Assembly (NCBI GenBank): GCA_052116865.1
Contig: JBQKKG010000003.1
Coordinates: forward strand, 62,001 to 126,000
DNA length: 64,000 nucleotides
Direction of reading: 5' to 3'
Source: CAUPWF01 sp963515125
Lineage (GTDB): Bacteria > Bacillota > Clostridia > Lachnospirales > Lachnospiraceae
The position numbers were made by a program, and so were the translations under genes. The notes under the pieces are model-generated. The model was not told the origin of the DNA, searched no databases, and saw only the letters and a list, made by a program, of their open reading frames with translations. Shown here piece after piece: positions 46,221 to 54,843 of this stretch. Numbering within the stretch: position 1 is the first letter of the stretch; every line of letters starts with the position of its first letter.

Positions 46221-47096
46221 CTATCTGCTTCTCTTTATAATATCTTTCAATTCATCTACAGAAAATTGATATGCAGTATTACAAAAATGACATTTGACTT
46301 CTATGTCTTTATCTTCATCTATCATTTCTTGAATTTCCTTCTTTCCTATGCTTACAATGGCCTTTTCTACTTTCATTTTAGAGCAATCACAAATAAATGT
46401 AGTTGGAATGGTATCATGAAACTCTATTTCGAGTCCTGCTAGAACTTGTTCCAAAAGCTGTTCTGGCGTCATTCCCCGTTCTAGCATTGTGGTAACAGAA
46501 TCAATGCCTTTAATATTTTCTTCCAACTTATCTAACACCCAATCCTCAACAAATGGCATCACCTGAATAATGAATCCTCCCGCTTGCTTTACGGTATTAT
46601 TCTTTTCCATCAAGACACCTAGACCAACCGATGAAGGAACTTGTTCGGATGTTGCAAAATAGTATGTTAAATCTTCTGCAATTTCACTAGTTTGTAAAAC
46701 AGTTTGTCCAACATAAGGTTCTTTTAGACCCATATCCTTTATGACATAAAGTAATCCTACCCCTACAGCACCACCGACATCTAGCTTACCATCCTTAGCT
46801 GGAATCAATACCTCTGGGTGATTGACGTAACCTTTTACATTGGCTGCGCTATCTGCCGTTACTGTCATACCACCAAGTGGTCCACCTGCTTTAATCTGCA
46901 ATGTTAATACATCTGTCTCATTTTTCATCATACATCCCATCATCGCCCCAGCTGTTAAAAGTCTTCCTAATGCCGCTGTTGCTACTGGACTTGTATTATG
47001 ACTTTCTCTTGCAAATTCTACTAATTCTTTTGTGGTTGCAGCAAACGCTCTAACCTGACTATTTGCTGCTGTTGCCCTTACAATATAATCTTTCAT
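46221..47096 (-). CDS. hslO: Redox-regulated chaperone Hsp33
   Basis: A 291-residue heat shock chaperone activated by oxidation. The N-terminal domain includes SPVATAALGRLLTAGAMMG and LDVGGAVGVGLLYVIKD. The C-terminal zinc switch has two pairs of cysteines, ICDCSKMK and VKCHFCNT, the CXC...CXXC set that holds Zn2+ in the reduced state. Length is typical. Confidence 0.97.
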   Translation of the reverse strand: MKDYIVRATAANSQVRAFAATTKELVEFARESHNTSPVATAALGRLLTAGAMMGCMMKNETDVLTLQIKAGGPLGGMTVTADSAANVKGYVNHPEVLIPAKDGKLDVGGAVGVGLLYVIKDMGLKEPYVGQTVLQTSEIAEDLTYYFATSEQVPSSVGLGVLMEKNNTVKQAGGFIIQVMPFVEDWVLDKLEENIKGIDSVTTMLERGMTPEQLLEQVLAGLEIEFHDTIPTTFICDCSKMKVEKAIVSIGKKEIQEMIDEDKDIEVKCHFCNTAYQFSVDELKDIIKRSR

Positions 47097-47122
47097 TTAA
47101 TCCTCTTTTCCCTTTTATAAAA

Positions 47123-47887
47123 CTATGATTTTTTTCCACATTCTCTAGCCACTACATAAATTCGCTCACTGCAATCATCTGGCTCATTTCTTGTGAAAGC
47201 ATCATAAGCTATTACATATTCCAGACCTGATCTTTCTATCAGTTTCTTCACAATTTCTAACGAATATGCCCTTTGAAAATGTGTTTCTTCATATTTATGG
47301 TATAACTCTGTCTGCTCATCCTTCAGAAATAAACTCAACTGGTATTCGTTAATCTGTTCCTCATCGTAATAATAATTTTCCCAAATAAAGCTACATTCAT
47401 CCCGATTTTCAGCAATCGTCTGATTGCCTAACATTTTCTCATATTTATAAATGGTATTAAAATCAAAGATAAAAATCCCCTTAGGGTCCAAATAATTATT
47501 TACCAAACGCATGACCTCTACTAAATCCTCATCTTCTGTCACATAATTAATGGAGTCACAGATGCTAACCACCGCTTTCACTGTGCCAAATAGTTCAAAT
47601 TCTCTCATATCCTGTAATAGATATAATATGTCTTGCCCGGACTGTATTTTTTTCTCCATTGCAATCTCTAACATTTCTTCTGAATTATCTACTCCAATCA
47701 TGTCATAACCGTATCTAGATAGTAATTGTGTTACATTCCCTGTTCCACAGCCCAAATCTAGCACTAGTCCACTTTCTACGCCGTATTCTATTAACAATTT
47801 CCGCAAATAATCCACCCATTCTTGATACGGTACGTTATCCATGAATGTATCATAAACTGTCGCAAAACTTGTATATGCTTCCATCAT
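47123..47887 (-). CDS. SAM-dependent methyltransferase, unknown substrate
   Basis: A 254-residue class I methyltransferase. The glycine-rich SAM motif is VLDLGCGTGNVTQLLSRYG, with the acidic end in MIGVDNSEEMLEIA and CDSINYVTE. The C-terminal domain (AENRDECSFIWENYYYDEEQ) is typical of a common Firmicutes group near hslO. Its target is unknown; small molecules are more likely than nucleic acid. Start may be ATG 47887 or 47884, both close to AGGAAAAG. The 133-bp AT-rich gap upstream shows nothing further. Confidence 0.85.
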   Translation of the reverse strand: MMEAYTSFATVYDTFMDNVPYQEWVDYLRKLLIEYGVESGLVLDLGCGTGNVTQLLSRYGYDMIGVDNSEEMLEIAMEKKIQSGQDILYLLQDMREFELFGTVKAVVSICDSINYVTEDEDLVEVMRLVNNYLDPKGIFIFDFNTIYKYEKMLGNQTIAENRDECSFIWENYYYDEEQINEYQLSLFLKDEQTELYHKYEETHFQRAYSLEIVKKLIERSGLEYVIAYDAFTRNEPDDCSERIYVVARECGKKS

Positions 47888-48020
47888 CTTTTCCTAGCTC
47901 TTTCCATATTCTTATATACTCTAATCAAGTTTCAACAAAATTATATATAATTCTTTCATATCTTATCATATTTTTATGGAAAGTTCTACTTTTAACCAAC
48001 AGTATTCTCTTTGAATTAAC

Positions 48021-48506
48021 CTATTTTTTATCATACGGCTTTATGTTAATTGATTGCTTTTCAAAATCAATAAAGATTTGATATGCATACCCATCTTCGC
48101 TTGTATCCCAGATCTCTACAAATTGTGGTGTGACTTCAATTATAATTTCCGTATCCTCATGACTATATTTGTTATAACTATCCCACAAAAATTTTTTATA
48201 ACCTTGCTCAAAGATTTCCCCTGGTTCTTCTATAACCAAGCCTTTATTTTTTGCAATGCCTTCTACTTGAATGCCACTCCAGCAAAGTGCAACATTTGGA
48301 TTCTCAAATAATTGCCTAGTTTTTCTAAACTCCCGATCCGTTTTAAAATATATCTTGTTATTATAGAACAGGCAGCTCACATTACGCACCATAACATAAT
48401 CATTCACACTAGATGCTAGCGCCATAATTTTCCAATCCCCCAACAATTGAAACATCAATGCCACTGCTTCCTCATAACTTAATTCTTTATCTGGACTATA
48501 TTTCAT
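48021..48506 (-). CDS. Pyridoxamine 5'-phosphate oxidase-like FMN-binding protein
   Basis: A 161-residue small split-barrel protein. NDYVMVRNVSCLFYNNKIYF and ENPNVALCWSGIQVEGIA are the usual flavin-fold segments. It lacks the residues defining a true PdxH, so it is a general flavin-dependent oxidoreductase or F420/heme-binding homologue. AATAGGAGGAAAAACG precedes the ATG. It lies 11 bp downstream of ribU on the same strand, consistent with a flavin context. Confidence 0.82.
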   Translation of the reverse strand: MKYSPDKELSYEEAVALMFQLLGDWKIMALASSVNDYVMVRNVSCLFYNNKIYFKTDREFRKTRQLFENPNVALCWSGIQVEGIAKNKGLVIEEPGEIFEQGYKKFLWDSYNKYSHEDTEIIIEVTPQFVEIWDTSEDGYAYQIFIDFEKQSINIKPYDKK

Positions 48507-48517
48507 CGTTTTTCCTC

Positions 48518-49144
48518 CTATTGTATAATATTATGAATCTGTTTACTGATTTTCTTATATACCAAACATGCAATGAATGATGCCACTGCATTTTTTATTA
48601 AGTTAAATGGCACAATTCCTAAGATCGCAAATGTCAGCACATTTTTCATCATGGGATTAACTGCTTGACACATCCTTATAATTTGTTCCAAGGATAACCC
48701 CATTAATTTAGTATAAAAGGGGATAATCAAATATAAATTCGTGAATACAGCTACTATTGAAGCTACTGCTGTACCAACCCCCATACCTATCATTGCCGAT
48801 TGCTTACTTTTATTTCTATAATAAATAAAGACAGCTGGCAATACATAAGCACAACTCAACATAAAATTCTGAATTTCACCAGTTAGAGCAGAAGAACTTC
48901 CCAAAAAAACTATTTTTATTAAGATTTTTACCAGGATAATTAGTACTGCTGCCATTGGTCCCAATGCAAATCCACCAATAATTTCTGATACTCCTGAAAA
49001 ATCAAATTCCATAAATGGTGGCATAAATGGCAATGGGAATTTAAATAACATTAGCAGTGCACTGACCCCTCCAAATAGTCCAATCAAGGCAATTTCTTTG
49101 GTACGCCTTTTCCGTTTCTTTTTTTCTGTTACCGCATGTTCCAT
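48518..49144 (-). CDS. ribU: ECF transporter S component, riboflavin-specific
   Basis: A 208-residue S component with about six membrane helices. The N-terminus has a basic stretch (KKKRKRRTKEI), and FPLPFMPPFMEFDFSGVSEIIGGFALGP matches the RibU pattern. It binds riboflavin and uses shared EcfAAT energy units encoded elsewhere. AGGAGGAAAGATGT precedes the ATG. The FMN riboswitch and its terminator immediately upstream make the substrate assignment strong. Confidence 0.93.
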   Translation of the reverse strand: MEHAVTEKKKRKRRTKEIALIGLFGGVSALLMLFKFPLPFMPPFMEFDFSGVSEIIGGFALGPMAAVLIILVKILIKIVFLGSSSALTGEIQNFMLSCAYVLPAVFIYYRNKSKQSAMIGMGVGTAVASIVAVFTNLYLIIPFYTKLMGLSLEQIIRMCQAVNPMMKNVLTFAILGIVPFNLIKNAVASFIACLVYKKISKQIHNIIQ

Positions 49145-49177
49145 ACATCTTTCCTCCTATAGAATAGTATAAAAAAA

Positions 49178-49199
49178 CCCGTAAACATTCGTCTACAGG
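49178..49199 (-). terminator. FMN riboswitch expression-platform terminator
   Basis: On the minus strand CCTGTAGAC pairs with GTTTACGGG (two G-U pairs, 4-nt loop), followed by TTTTTTT at 49171-49177. It lies just before the ribU ribosome site. Confidence 0.85.
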
Positions 49200-49215
49200 C
49201 AGCATTACAGAAAAT

Positions 49216-49347
49216 GTCTTTTCTCATCCGGACTTTAACCGTCGGTTCTGGAATTTCTTCTGACTCAAGCAGAAGGTCACCAGATCAACCGCTTACGCGG
49301 GTCATGGACTATACCATCGGTAGGGAATCACACCCTGCCACAAAGAC
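49216..49347 (-). promoter_or_regulatory. FMN riboswitch (RFN element)
   Basis: On the minus strand the P1 helix pairs GTCTTT (49342-49347) with AAAGAC (49216-49221). Conserved blocks in order are GGCAGGGTGTGATTCCC, TACCGATGGTATAGTC, CCATGACCCGCGTAAGCGG, CCGACGGTTAAAGTCCGG and ATGAGA, as in the RFN consensus. High FMN should favour the terminator at 49178-49199 and silence ribU. Confidence 0.97.
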
Positions 49348-49399
49348 TTCTATATGAAATTTAGATTCGGATAACAAAATCACATAATCTGTTACTACG

Positions 49400-49428
49400 A
49401 ATTTACCATATTTCCCCATAATTGTAAA
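49400..49428 (-). promoter_or_regulatory. Promoter of the FMN riboswitch-ribU unit
   Basis: TTTACA and TAAATT are separated by 17 bp on the minus strand, about 52 bp upstream of the riboswitch P1. It is a moderate match. Confidence 0.45.
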
Positions 49429-49434
49429 GGTGGG

Positions 49435-49463
49435 TTGACAATCCACACAAAACAAATTATGAT
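49435..49463 (+). promoter_or_regulatory. Promoter of the MATE gene at 49522
   Basis: TTGACA and TATGAT are separated by 17 bp. Because the -35 hexamer coincides with the first codon of the longer open frame, translation must start further downstream, at 49522. It is only 7 bp from the divergent ribU promoter, so the two may interfere. Confidence 0.75.
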
Positions 49464-49521
49464 ACCTTGGCATACTTATTTTATATATTTATTGGCACTA
49501 TTCTTTTACTTGGAGGTTCTC

Positions 49522-50850
49522 ATGCACAATACTTTAGCACAAAAATTTGGAATATTATCTTTACTAAAATTTACATTTCCAACCATTGTAATGATGGTAT
49601 TCATGTCACTATATACCATGGTAGACGGGATATTTGTATCAAATTTAATCGGTGAAAATGCCCTATCTGCCATAAATATTGTCTTTCCAGCAAGCAGTAT
49701 TATCATTGCTATTTCTATTATGCTTGCCACTGGTGGCAGCGCAATTATTGGAAAATATATGGGCGAAGGAAAATCCCAGTCTGCCAAAGAATTTTTTACC
49801 CTGTTGATTATAATAGGCCTTATTTTTGGTGTCATCACCCTTATTCTCGGTTTTTTATTTATAGAACCTTTGATTACGTTACTTGGTTCTACACCCTCCT
49901 TGCATGATTATTGTTATTCCTATCTTAAAATATTATTGATATTTGCACCTTTTTCCGTTTTACAAATGTTATTTCAGTTTTTCTTTGTCACTGCTGGCAA
50001 ACCAAACTGGGGTCTCTTTTCTACCATAGCTGGTGGCGTTGTCAACATTCTCTTAGACTATATACTGATTGTGCCACTACAAATGGGCATAGCTGGTGCA
50101 GCACTCGGAACTGGAATAGGTTATTCCATTCCAGCCATCTGCGGGCTTATATATTTTACTTTTTGTAGGACAGGTACTCTTTATTTTGTAAAACCAAAAT
50201 GGGATGGATCAGCTTTATTGCAAAGTTGCTTCAATGGATCTTCTGAAATGGTTACCAATCTTGCTACAGCCGTTACAACACTTCTTTTTAATATTGTCAT
50301 GTTAAAATACCTCGGCGAAAACGGAGTAGCTGCCATTACCATTGTCTTATATGCTCAGTTTTTATTGACTTCTGTGTATCTTGGTTTTTCTTCTGGAATT
50401 GCACCAATACTGAGCTATAATTACGGAGAAGGTAACCATCAAGAATTACACAAAATTTATCGTATTAGTATGGGATTTATATGCATTAGCTCTATTTTAA
50501 TTTTATTATTATCCCTCAGTTTGTCTTCTCATATTGTAACTGTTTTTGTCTCTTCTGACAGTGCTGTTTTTCCAATTGCACGACATGGCTTTGTACTGTT
50601 TTCGATGAGCTATTTAATCACTGGATTTAATATTTTTGCTTCCTCCATGTTTACTGCCTTTTCAAACGGTAAGATATCCGCTATTATCTCTTTTTTGCGC
50701 ACTTTTGTATTTATTATTTTTGCTATTTTATTTCTTCCTAACATGATAGGAGCAAATGGCATATGGCTCTCTGTACCAATGGCCGAACTACTAACGCTTA
50801 TAATCTCCTTTGGTTATATGATTCGATATAAACGCAACTATCATTATTAA
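49522..50850 (+). CDS. MATE family efflux transporter (2 of 3)
   Basis: A 442-residue, 12-helix transporter. FTFPTIVMMVFMSLYTMVDG in the first helices and NGSSEMVTNLATAVTTLLFN in the second half are typical of the MATE/VmrA-like group. ATG 49522 follows TTGGAGGTTCTC. It has its own promoter and terminator. Substrate is unknown; the neighbourhood of ribU does not by itself imply flavin export. Confidence 0.9.
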   Translation: MHNTLAQKFGILSLLKFTFPTIVMMVFMSLYTMVDGIFVSNLIGENALSAINIVFPASSIIIAISIMLATGGSAIIGKYMGEGKSQSAKEFFTLLIIIGLIFGVITLILGFLFIEPLITLLGSTPSLHDYCYSYLKILLIFAPFSVLQMLFQFFFVTAGKPNWGLFSTIAGGVVNILLDYILIVPLQMGIAGAALGTGIGYSIPAICGLIYFTFCRTGTLYFVKPKWDGSALLQSCFNGSSEMVTNLATAVTTLLFNIVMLKYLGENGVAAITIVLYAQFLLTSVYLGFSSGIAPILSYNYGEGNHQELHKIYRISMGFICISSILILLLSLSLSSHIVTVFVSSDSAVFPIARHGFVLFSMSYLITGFNIFASSMFTAFSNGKISAIISFLRTFVFIIFAILFLPNMIGANGIWLSVPMAELLTLIISFGYMIRYKRNYHY

Positions 50851-50855
50851 CGGGC

Positions 50856-50888
50856 AAAATCCTAGCACTTATCAGTCGCTAGGATTTT
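50856..50888. terminator. Bidirectional terminator, MATE / ilvE
   Basis: An 11-bp stem AAAATCCTAGC / GCTAGGATTTT with an 11-nt loop lies between convergent genes. Confidence 0.85.
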
Positions 50889-50899
50889 ATGATTCTTTC

Positions 50900-51934
50900 T
50901 TAGTTCTCTATTTTTATTTCGTGTACCCAACCTTCAGGAGCTTTCATATGTCCCATCTGAATACCTGTCAATGTATCATAAAGTTTTTTTGTAATTGGTC
51001 CCATTTCTGCCATACCACTTGGCAAACAAATTTCTGTTCCATGATCTACAATTTTACCAACTGGAGAAATAACTGCAGCCGTTCCACAAAGACCACATTC
51101 TGCAAATTCACTTAGTTCCTCTTTATATACAACACGTTCTTCTACTTCTAAGCCCAAGTAATCTTTTGCAACACTCATAAGAGAACGACGTGTAATGGAA
51201 GGCAAAATGCTTCCTGACTTTGGCGTCACTACTTTCCCATCTCGGGTAATAAATATAAAGTTGGCACCTCCCGTTTCTTCTACCTTTGTTCTCGTTTCTG
51301 GATCCAAATACATATTCTCATCATATCCAGCCTGATGAGCAGACATAATTGCATGTAGACTCATGGCATAGTTAAGTCCTGCCTTTACATGTCCAGTTCC
51401 ATGGGGTGCTGCACGATCAAAATCACTAACACAGATCGTCAGTGGTTTTACACCACCCTTAAAATAAGGACCTACTGGTGTTGCAAATACACGAAACTGA
51501 TACTCATCTGCTGGCTTTACACCAATAACAGGATTGGTTCCAAACATATAAGGACGAATATACAGTGTTGCTCCCGAACCATATGGTGGTACATACGCTT
51601 CATTTGCTCTTACTACTTCTTCTACTGCCACCATAAAACGTTCTTCTGCAAATATTGGCATCTCTAACCTCTGTGCTGAATCTACCATACGTTTTGCATT
51701 TAATTGTGGTCGGAAGGTAACAATCCGACCATCCTCTGTTGTATATGCTTTTAATCCTTCAAAACAAGTTTGTGCATACTGCAATACGCCAGCACACTCA
51801 TTTAATACAACTGTTGCATTTGTTGTCAATGTACCTTCATCCCAGATACCATCTTTATAATTCGCAACATATCGTTGTTCTGCCTGCATATATCCAAATC
51901 CTAGATTTGCCCAATCAATATTTTTCTTCTCCAC
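50900..51934 (-). CDS. ilvE: Branched-chain amino-acid aminotransferase
   Basis: A 344-residue fold-type IV PLP enzyme for the last step of Val, Leu and Ile synthesis. It has LNECAGVLQYAQTCFEGLKAY, RPQLNAKRMVDSAQRLEMP and the PLP lysine region TGHVKAGLNYAMSLH. VEETGGANFIFITRDGKVVTP follows. The start is GTG at 51934 with AGGAAGGAAG before it. The open frame from 51997 begins inside a promoter -35 hexamer, so it is not the start. Confidence 0.94.
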   Translation of the reverse strand: MEKKNIDWANLGFGYMQAEQRYVANYKDGIWDEGTLTTNATVVLNECAGVLQYAQTCFEGLKAYTTEDGRIVTFRPQLNAKRMVDSAQRLEMPIFAEERFMVAVEEVVRANEAYVPPYGSGATLYIRPYMFGTNPVIGVKPADEYQFRVFATPVGPYFKGGVKPLTICVSDFDRAAPHGTGHVKAGLNYAMSLHAIMSAHQAGYDENMYLDPETRTKVEETGGANFIFITRDGKVVTPKSGSILPSITRRSLMSVAKDYLGLEVEERVVYKEELSEFAECGLCGTAAVISPVGKIVDHGTEICLPSGMAEMGPITKKLYDTLTGIQMGHMKAPEGWVHEIKIEN

Positions 51935-51968
51935 ACTCTTAACTTCCTTCCTATGCTTTTCTATACCT

Positions 51969-51997
51969 ATTATTATACTTTTTTTTTCATCTGTCAA
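51969..51997 (-). promoter_or_regulatory. ilvE promoter
   Basis: TTGACA and AATAAT are separated by 17 bp on the minus strand, overlapping the false longer frame. ilvE therefore has its own promoter in addition to possible read-through from ilvBN. Confidence 0.65.
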
Positions 51998-52019
51998 CGT
52001 AAAATAGAGCGTACTCTGT

Positions 52020-52529
52020 TTATCTCTCTGACATACTGATGGACTCTATTCCTACACTTCCACCTCGCACCACTTCAATAGATTGGAATTCCTCTTTCAG
52101 CAATGCTATCAAAGAGTCATTTCTAGTAGCTGTCTGAACACATTCCAAGATAATACTGTCCCGTCCATAATCTGCTACCGATGCGCCAAATGCTTCTGCA
52201 ATATGGAATGTCTCCGTCTTATCCGCCAATGTACACTTATTAACTTTCACATATAATAGTTCTTTCATGTGCACTTGAAGCGTTGTGAAATCAATAACTT
52301 TAATTACTTCTACCATGCGGTTTAATTGCTTTTTGATTTGTTCAAATGTAATATCATCACTTACCGTTTCGATTGTCATTCTTGATACCGTTGGGTCTTC
52401 TGTTGTTCCTACTGTTAAACTGGCCATATTATAAGATTTACCTGAAAACAGACCTGATATTTTTGCTAATACACCTACTTGATTCTCTACATATAAAGAT
52501 ATCCATCTTTTTTGCATTGCACTTTTCAT
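52020..52529 (-). CDS. ilvN: Acetolactate synthase, regulatory subunit
   Basis: A 169-residue small subunit. An N-terminal ACT domain (SLYVENQVGVLAKISGLFSG) and a C-terminal domain (VKVNKCTLADKTETFHIAEAF) match IlvH/IlvN, which gives valine feedback inhibition. It lies 17 bp after ilvB in the same operon. Length is normal. Confidence 0.96.
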   Translation of the reverse strand: MKSAMQKRWISLYVENQVGVLAKISGLFSGKSYNMASLTVGTTEDPTVSRMTIETVSDDITFEQIKKQLNRMVEVIKVIDFTTLQVHMKELLYVKVNKCTLADKTETFHIAEAFGASVADYGRDSIILECVQTATRNDSLIALLKEEFQSIEVVRGGSVGIESISMSER

Positions 52530-52546
52530 CTCTTTTCATCCCCTCT

Positions 52547-54274
52547 CTAACAATCCAAAATCATATCTTCCAAAGAATTCCCACCCTTTACCATAGGTAA
52601 CACTAAATCCTCACAATCGATGACAAATTCAATTAAAGTTGGTGTATGTCGATTTGTTTTGGCTTCTAAAAACGCTCCCTCTATCTCTTCTGCCTTCTCT
52701 ACGCGAATTCCTTTCGCACCATAACTCTCTGCAAGTTTTACAAAATCCGGTGAATAAGGTGGACAGGAAAATTCTGTACTTCCACAATGTTCTTTACAAC
52801 TTTTTCTAGCACACAAGCAAGTATTTGCATATCGTTTTCCATAAAATAATTTTTGCATTTGTCGAACCATTCCAAGTTTATGATTATTGAATACACATAA
52901 AATTAGAGGTAGCTCTTGACCAACAGCAGTGGCAAATTCTTGAATATTCATTTGCATTCCTCCATCCCCTGAAATGCAGATTACAAACTGTTCAGGATAT
53001 GCCAATTGTGCTCCAATGGCAGCTGGAAATCCAAATCCCATGGTACCAAGACCTCCAGAAGTCAATAATTTTTTACCATCATGCAATTCCAAGAATTGAG
53101 TCGTCCACATTTGATGCTGTCCCACATCTGTGACAACAATGGCCTTCTCAAATTGTTCATTGATTTTTGCAATAATGTGCTGTGAATTCATGCATGGTTT
53201 TTTCTTCATAACCATTGGATGCTCTATTCGCCATGCATTGATCTCTTCCATCCATTTTAAAGTATCATATTTGGTCACATATTCTAATAGTTTGTCAATT
53301 GCCTCTTTGGCATCCGCAACAATCGGTACATCAACTTGCACATTTCTGGAAATGGAAGCCGTATCGATATCAATGTGTATGATTTGTGCATGGGGTGCAA
53401 AATCTTGAATAACGCCTGTTACCCGATCATTGAATCTTGCCCCTATGGAAAATAACAAATCACACTCACTCACTGCCATATTGGCTGCATAACATCCATG
53501 CATCCCCATATTTCCAATGTAATATGGATTATCAGTTGGTATTGCTCCTTTTCCCATGACTGTGGTGACCAAAGGTATTCCTGTTTTCTCAATCAGCTGT
53601 TTGCATTGTGCATTCGCCTTTGCTATGTTTACACCACCACCAGCTAGAAATAGTGGCCTCTTGGCTTTCCCAAGCATTTTAATAGCTCGCTTTAATTGAC
53701 CAATATGAACCGTCCTATTTGGTTTATATCCACGAATATTCACTGTATCCGGATAATTTGGATCGCCGAGTTCACACATCATATCTTTAGGTAAATCGAT
53801 GACCACTGGTCCGGGTCTACCTGTTTGCGCAATATAAAAAGCTTCTTTTATAATTCGTCCTAGGTCCTCCCTGTTGCGAACTGTCACTCCATATTTACAA
53901 ATGCTTCTCGTAATTCCTACCATATCAACCTCTTGAAATGCATCGTTTCCTATCAAATTCCTTGGCACTTGGCCTGTAAAACACACCAATGGTACACTGT
54001 CATAATTAGCCGTGGCTATCCCCGTTACCAAGTTAGTCGCACCAGGACCGCTTGTAACTAGACAAACGCCCACTCTACCTGTTGCTCTTGCATATCCATC
54101 AGCTGCATGAATCAGCGCTTGCTCATGACGTGGTAATATAACTTCCGTATAATCTTGTTTATATAATTCATCTAACATATCAACATTGTATCCACCTGGA
54201 TAGCCAAACAAGATGTCTACACCTTCTTCTTTTAATGCTTTCACAAAGAGCTTGTTGCCAGATATCTTTTTCAT
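52547..54274 (-). CDS. ilvB: Acetolactate synthase, catalytic subunit
   Basis: A 575-residue TPP enzyme joining pyruvate to pyruvate or 2-oxobutyrate, the first common step of branched-chain amino acid synthesis. It has DILFGYPGGYNVDMLDEL at the start, PRHEQALIHAADGYAR with catalytic Glu, VTSGPGATNLVTGIA and the TPP-binding SGDGGMQMNIQEFATAV. A short cysteine-containing insertion (CLCARKSCKEHCGSTEFSCPP, about residues 490-512), next to the mobile lid, is not usual. GAGGAGGTATATGTT precedes the ATG. Confidence 0.96.
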   Translation of the reverse strand: MKKISGNKLFVKALKEEGVDILFGYPGGYNVDMLDELYKQDYTEVILPRHEQALIHAADGYARATGRVGVCLVTSGPGATNLVTGIATANYDSVPLVCFTGQVPRNLIGNDAFQEVDMVGITRSICKYGVTVRNREDLGRIIKEAFYIAQTGRPGPVVIDLPKDMMCELGDPNYPDTVNIRGYKPNRTVHIGQLKRAIKMLGKAKRPLFLAGGGVNIAKANAQCKQLIEKTGIPLVTTVMGKGAIPTDNPYYIGNMGMHGCYAANMAVSECDLLFSIGARFNDRVTGVIQDFAPHAQIIHIDIDTASISRNVQVDVPIVADAKEAIDKLLEYVTKYDTLKWMEEINAWRIEHPMVMKKKPCMNSQHIIAKINEQFEKAIVVTDVGQHQMWTTQFLELHDGKKLLTSGGLGTMGFGFPAAIGAQLAYPEQFVICISGDGGMQMNIQEFATAVGQELPLILCVFNNHKLGMVRQMQKLFYGKRYANTCLCARKSCKEHCGSTEFSCPPYSPDFVKLAESYGAKGIRVEKAEEIEGAFLEAKTNRHTPTLIEFVIDCEDLVLPMVKGGNSLEDMILDC

Positions 54275-54371
54275 AACATATACCTCCTCAATATTTCTAG
54301 TAAAACCTTCCCTTTCGATTCTTTTCCTACAAGATTTATATAATCAGCAATATCATCATCACTCACTATAT

Positions 54372-54640
54372 AAAAACAGCCCTAAACTGACAGCTCAGCT
54401 TAGGGCGAATATGCTTTATCCGTGTTACCACCTAATTTCAAAAAGTTTCCTTTTTGCACTCATCCAATACAGGATTCCTCCGATATTGCTTCCCTATAAC
54501 GTAGGAAATACGTTGAAGCCTACTTAGACAATTGTCCGTTTGGTTCACTGCTCATAGGCTACTTCCACAATCACATCACGAAGACTTTCACCACCCATCT
54601 TCTCTCTTTGCTTTTGTTAACTGTGTACTCCTCCTAATCA
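54372..54640 (-). promoter_or_regulatory. T-box leader of ilvBN
   Basis: On the minus strand the T-box sequence AGGTGGTAACACGG is at 54420-54433. It is followed by the terminator stem GCCCTAAGCTGA / TCAGTTTAGGGC (54379-54406) and TTTTT. Upstream is Stem I with AGAGAG, GGTGGTGAAAGTC and GAAGTAGCCTATGAGC, where the codon after GAA is GTA. That is the likely specifier, for tRNA-Val. Uncharged tRNA should stabilise the antiterminator and switch ilvBN on. The leader plus promoter accounts for nearly all of the 569-bp gap between ilvB and the plus-strand ABC gene. Confidence 0.93.
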
Positions 54641-54674
54641 ATGCATTTCATTCATATTTTAGTGAATTAACGTC

Positions 54675-54703
54675 ATTATAAAGTCTGCAAATCACTTTGT
54701 CAA
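54675..54703 (-). promoter_or_regulatory. Consensus promoter of the T-box-ilvBN operon
   Basis: Perfect TTGACA and TATAAT with a 17-bp spacer on the minus strand. The start is expected near 54668, about 30 bp before Stem I. Confidence 0.92.
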
Positions 54704-54843
54704 CGATATCTTGTGCATTCATATAAAACATCAATCATTCATTAAAATATATCAAATAATAATTTTAGTCTTCTCAAAAGCAGTCACCACGTGTATGATA
54801 AGAATATATTTATTGACCGTTTTGGTGCACAGAGGAGGCTTGT

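Noticed and set aside
49435..49521. 29-residue extension of the MATE protein at 49522
   Set aside because: Its first codon is the -35 hexamer of the promoter, so it cannot be transcribed as part of the mRNA.
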